Program-made: the position numbers and the translations under genes
Source of the DNA: Actinomycetota bacterium
Lineage (GTDB): Bacteria > Actinomycetota > Thermoleophilia > Miltoncostaeales > Miltoncostaeaceae
NCBI GenBank assembly: GCA_016870155.1
Contig: VGCE01000003.1
Location: 1-54,054, forward strand
Direction of reading: 5' to 3'
DNA length: 54,054 bases
Part shown: piece by piece, positions 53,511-54,054 of the stretch
Numbering within the stretch: position 1 is the stretch's first letter
Layout: each line of letters starts with the position of its first letter
The notes under the pieces: model-generated
Seen by the model: only the letters and a program-made list of their open reading frames with translations
Told to the model about the DNA's origin: nothing
The model's database searches: none

Positions 53511-54054
53511 GTGCGGTTGCACACGGGACCACGCCGCCAGGCGCCTGACCGCCCTCCCGCTGCCGCAGACCACCTGACTCCACCACCGCCACCGCCACCG
53601 CCGCCTGCGCCCGGCGCCGCCCCGGGCGACCCCGGCGGTCCTGTCGCCGTCGCCCGGCTACGCCAGGGGCCCGGGGGAGTGGTGGCCGACCGGGGCTACG
53701 CGATCGTCGCGGGGCTCGCCGCCCTGCTCTCGGTCGTGGCTGTCGGGTACCTGATCTGGAAGACCGTCGAGCAGACCACCGAGGTGTGGAGCACCTTCGG
53801 CGTCTGGGGGTTCATCACCGGCACCGAGTGGATTCCGTCCACCGCCGCCGGCGACGCGATATTCGGGGCGTTGCCCTTCATCTACGGCACCCTGATGACA
53901 TCGCTCATCGCCCTGGTGCTGGCCGTTCCCACGGCCATCGGCATCGCTCTCGCCACCACGGTGTTCCTCCCGCGCAAGCTGCGCGGGCCGGTCGGCGGGT
54001 TCATAAACCTCCTTGCGGCGGTGCCGTCGGTGATCTTCGGCCTCTGGGGCGTGA
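53511..54054 (+). CDS. pstC: phosphate ABC transporter permease, partial, with proline-rich N-terminus
   Basis: The frame is open to the window edge. PstC homology starts at about 53679: ADRGYAIVAGLAALLSVVAV (first helix), FGVWGFITGTEWIPS, and the permease segment GTLMTSLIALVLAVPTAIGI then INLLAAVPSVIFGLWGV. GTG 53511 lies 6 bp after the terminator and would add 56 residues rich in Pro, including eight consecutive Pro (LTPPPPPPPPAPGAAPG). GTG 53679 or 53682 would omit them. I favour the long form because the Pro-rich stretch is open and has high-GC coding bias, but the start is uncertain. Confidence 0.8.
   Translation, partial: MRLHTGPRRQAPDRPPAAADHLTPPPPPPPPPAPGAAPGDPGGPVAVARLRQGPGGVVADRGYAIVAGLAALLSVVAVGYLIWKTVEQTTEVWSTFGVWGFITGTEWIPSTAAGDAIFGALPFIYGTLMTSLIALVLAVPTAIGIALATTVFLPRKLRGPVGGFINLLAAVPSVIFGLWGV

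Overview
The window is about 54 kb of very GC-rich DNA with frequent GTG starts, tightly packed operons with ATGA/GTGA stop-start overlaps, many Sec/Tat-exported proteins and short tRNA-linked scars. The gene set suggests a high-GC actinobacterium: a large type-2 isocitrate lyase, APS-type CysH with CysDN, DUF4239 and DUF4333 proteins, a PHO-box regulated pst locus and a Zur/ZnuABC/CobW zinc locus. The class Thermoleophilia is my best guess, but there is no rRNA gene to confirm it.

Layout. 1-5.4 kb: DUF2252 protein (cut by the window edge), isocitrate lyase, a broken secreted-protein gene, a DUF5718 protein and a small membrane protein. 5.4-9.3 kb: a secreted protein, then the assimilatory sulfate operon cysH-cysD-cysN. 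9.3-17.9 kb: a large secreted IPT/TIG protein, a VapB antitoxin fused to a toxin tail, a DUF368 (PopT-like) permease, NADP-type glutamate dehydrogenase, a hicB antitoxin gene broken by a stop codon, a branched-chain amino acid type binding protein with a membrane partner, and a DUF4239 protein. 17.9-20.9 kb: two CAU tRNA genes, a secreted AttH-like lipocalin and several decayed genes.

20.9-27.1 kb is a zinc-starvation locus. A Fur/Zur-type operator precedes a small conserved protein, ZnuA, ZnuC, ZnuB, a CobW/COG0523 metallochaperone GTPase and an eight-repeat WD40 protein, all overlapping or nearly so. A histidine-rich metal-binding repeat protein and a Zur regulator follow. The locus lies between an intact tRNA-Met and a tRNA half attached to a ~140-bp repeat. 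A second copy of that repeat with another tRNA half lies at 31.5-31.7 kb. A DUF4333 gene copy sits beside the tRNA sequence at two of these three places. I read this as a repeatedly used integration or recombination hotspot. Around it are a truncated VOC dioxygenase start and an amidohydrolase tail.

28.5-37.6 kb: a novel 772-residue secreted protein, a lipoprotein, an SDR, a methyltransferase with a coupled membrane protein, a DMT transporter, and a Tat-exported sulfatase with an extra C-terminal barrel-like domain. 37.6-40.1 kb: a cobalamin riboswitch in front of a secreted DUF4430 protein and a translationally coupled secreted alpha/alpha-toroid (prenyltransferase-repeat) protein. These two folds make up animal intrinsic factor/transcobalamin, so this looks like a split bacterial B12-scavenging pair and is the most interesting candidate system here.

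40.1-54 kb: an arsenate reductase-type phosphatase, a tandem-barrel secreted protein, tRNA-Lys, a CBS protein and two tandem FUSC transporters. Then come phhB-pyrD-khtU-khtT in one operon, a SpoIIE-type phosphatase receptor, an OmpR-family regulator facing pstS across an array of 11-bp PHO repeats, and the start of pstC at the window edge.
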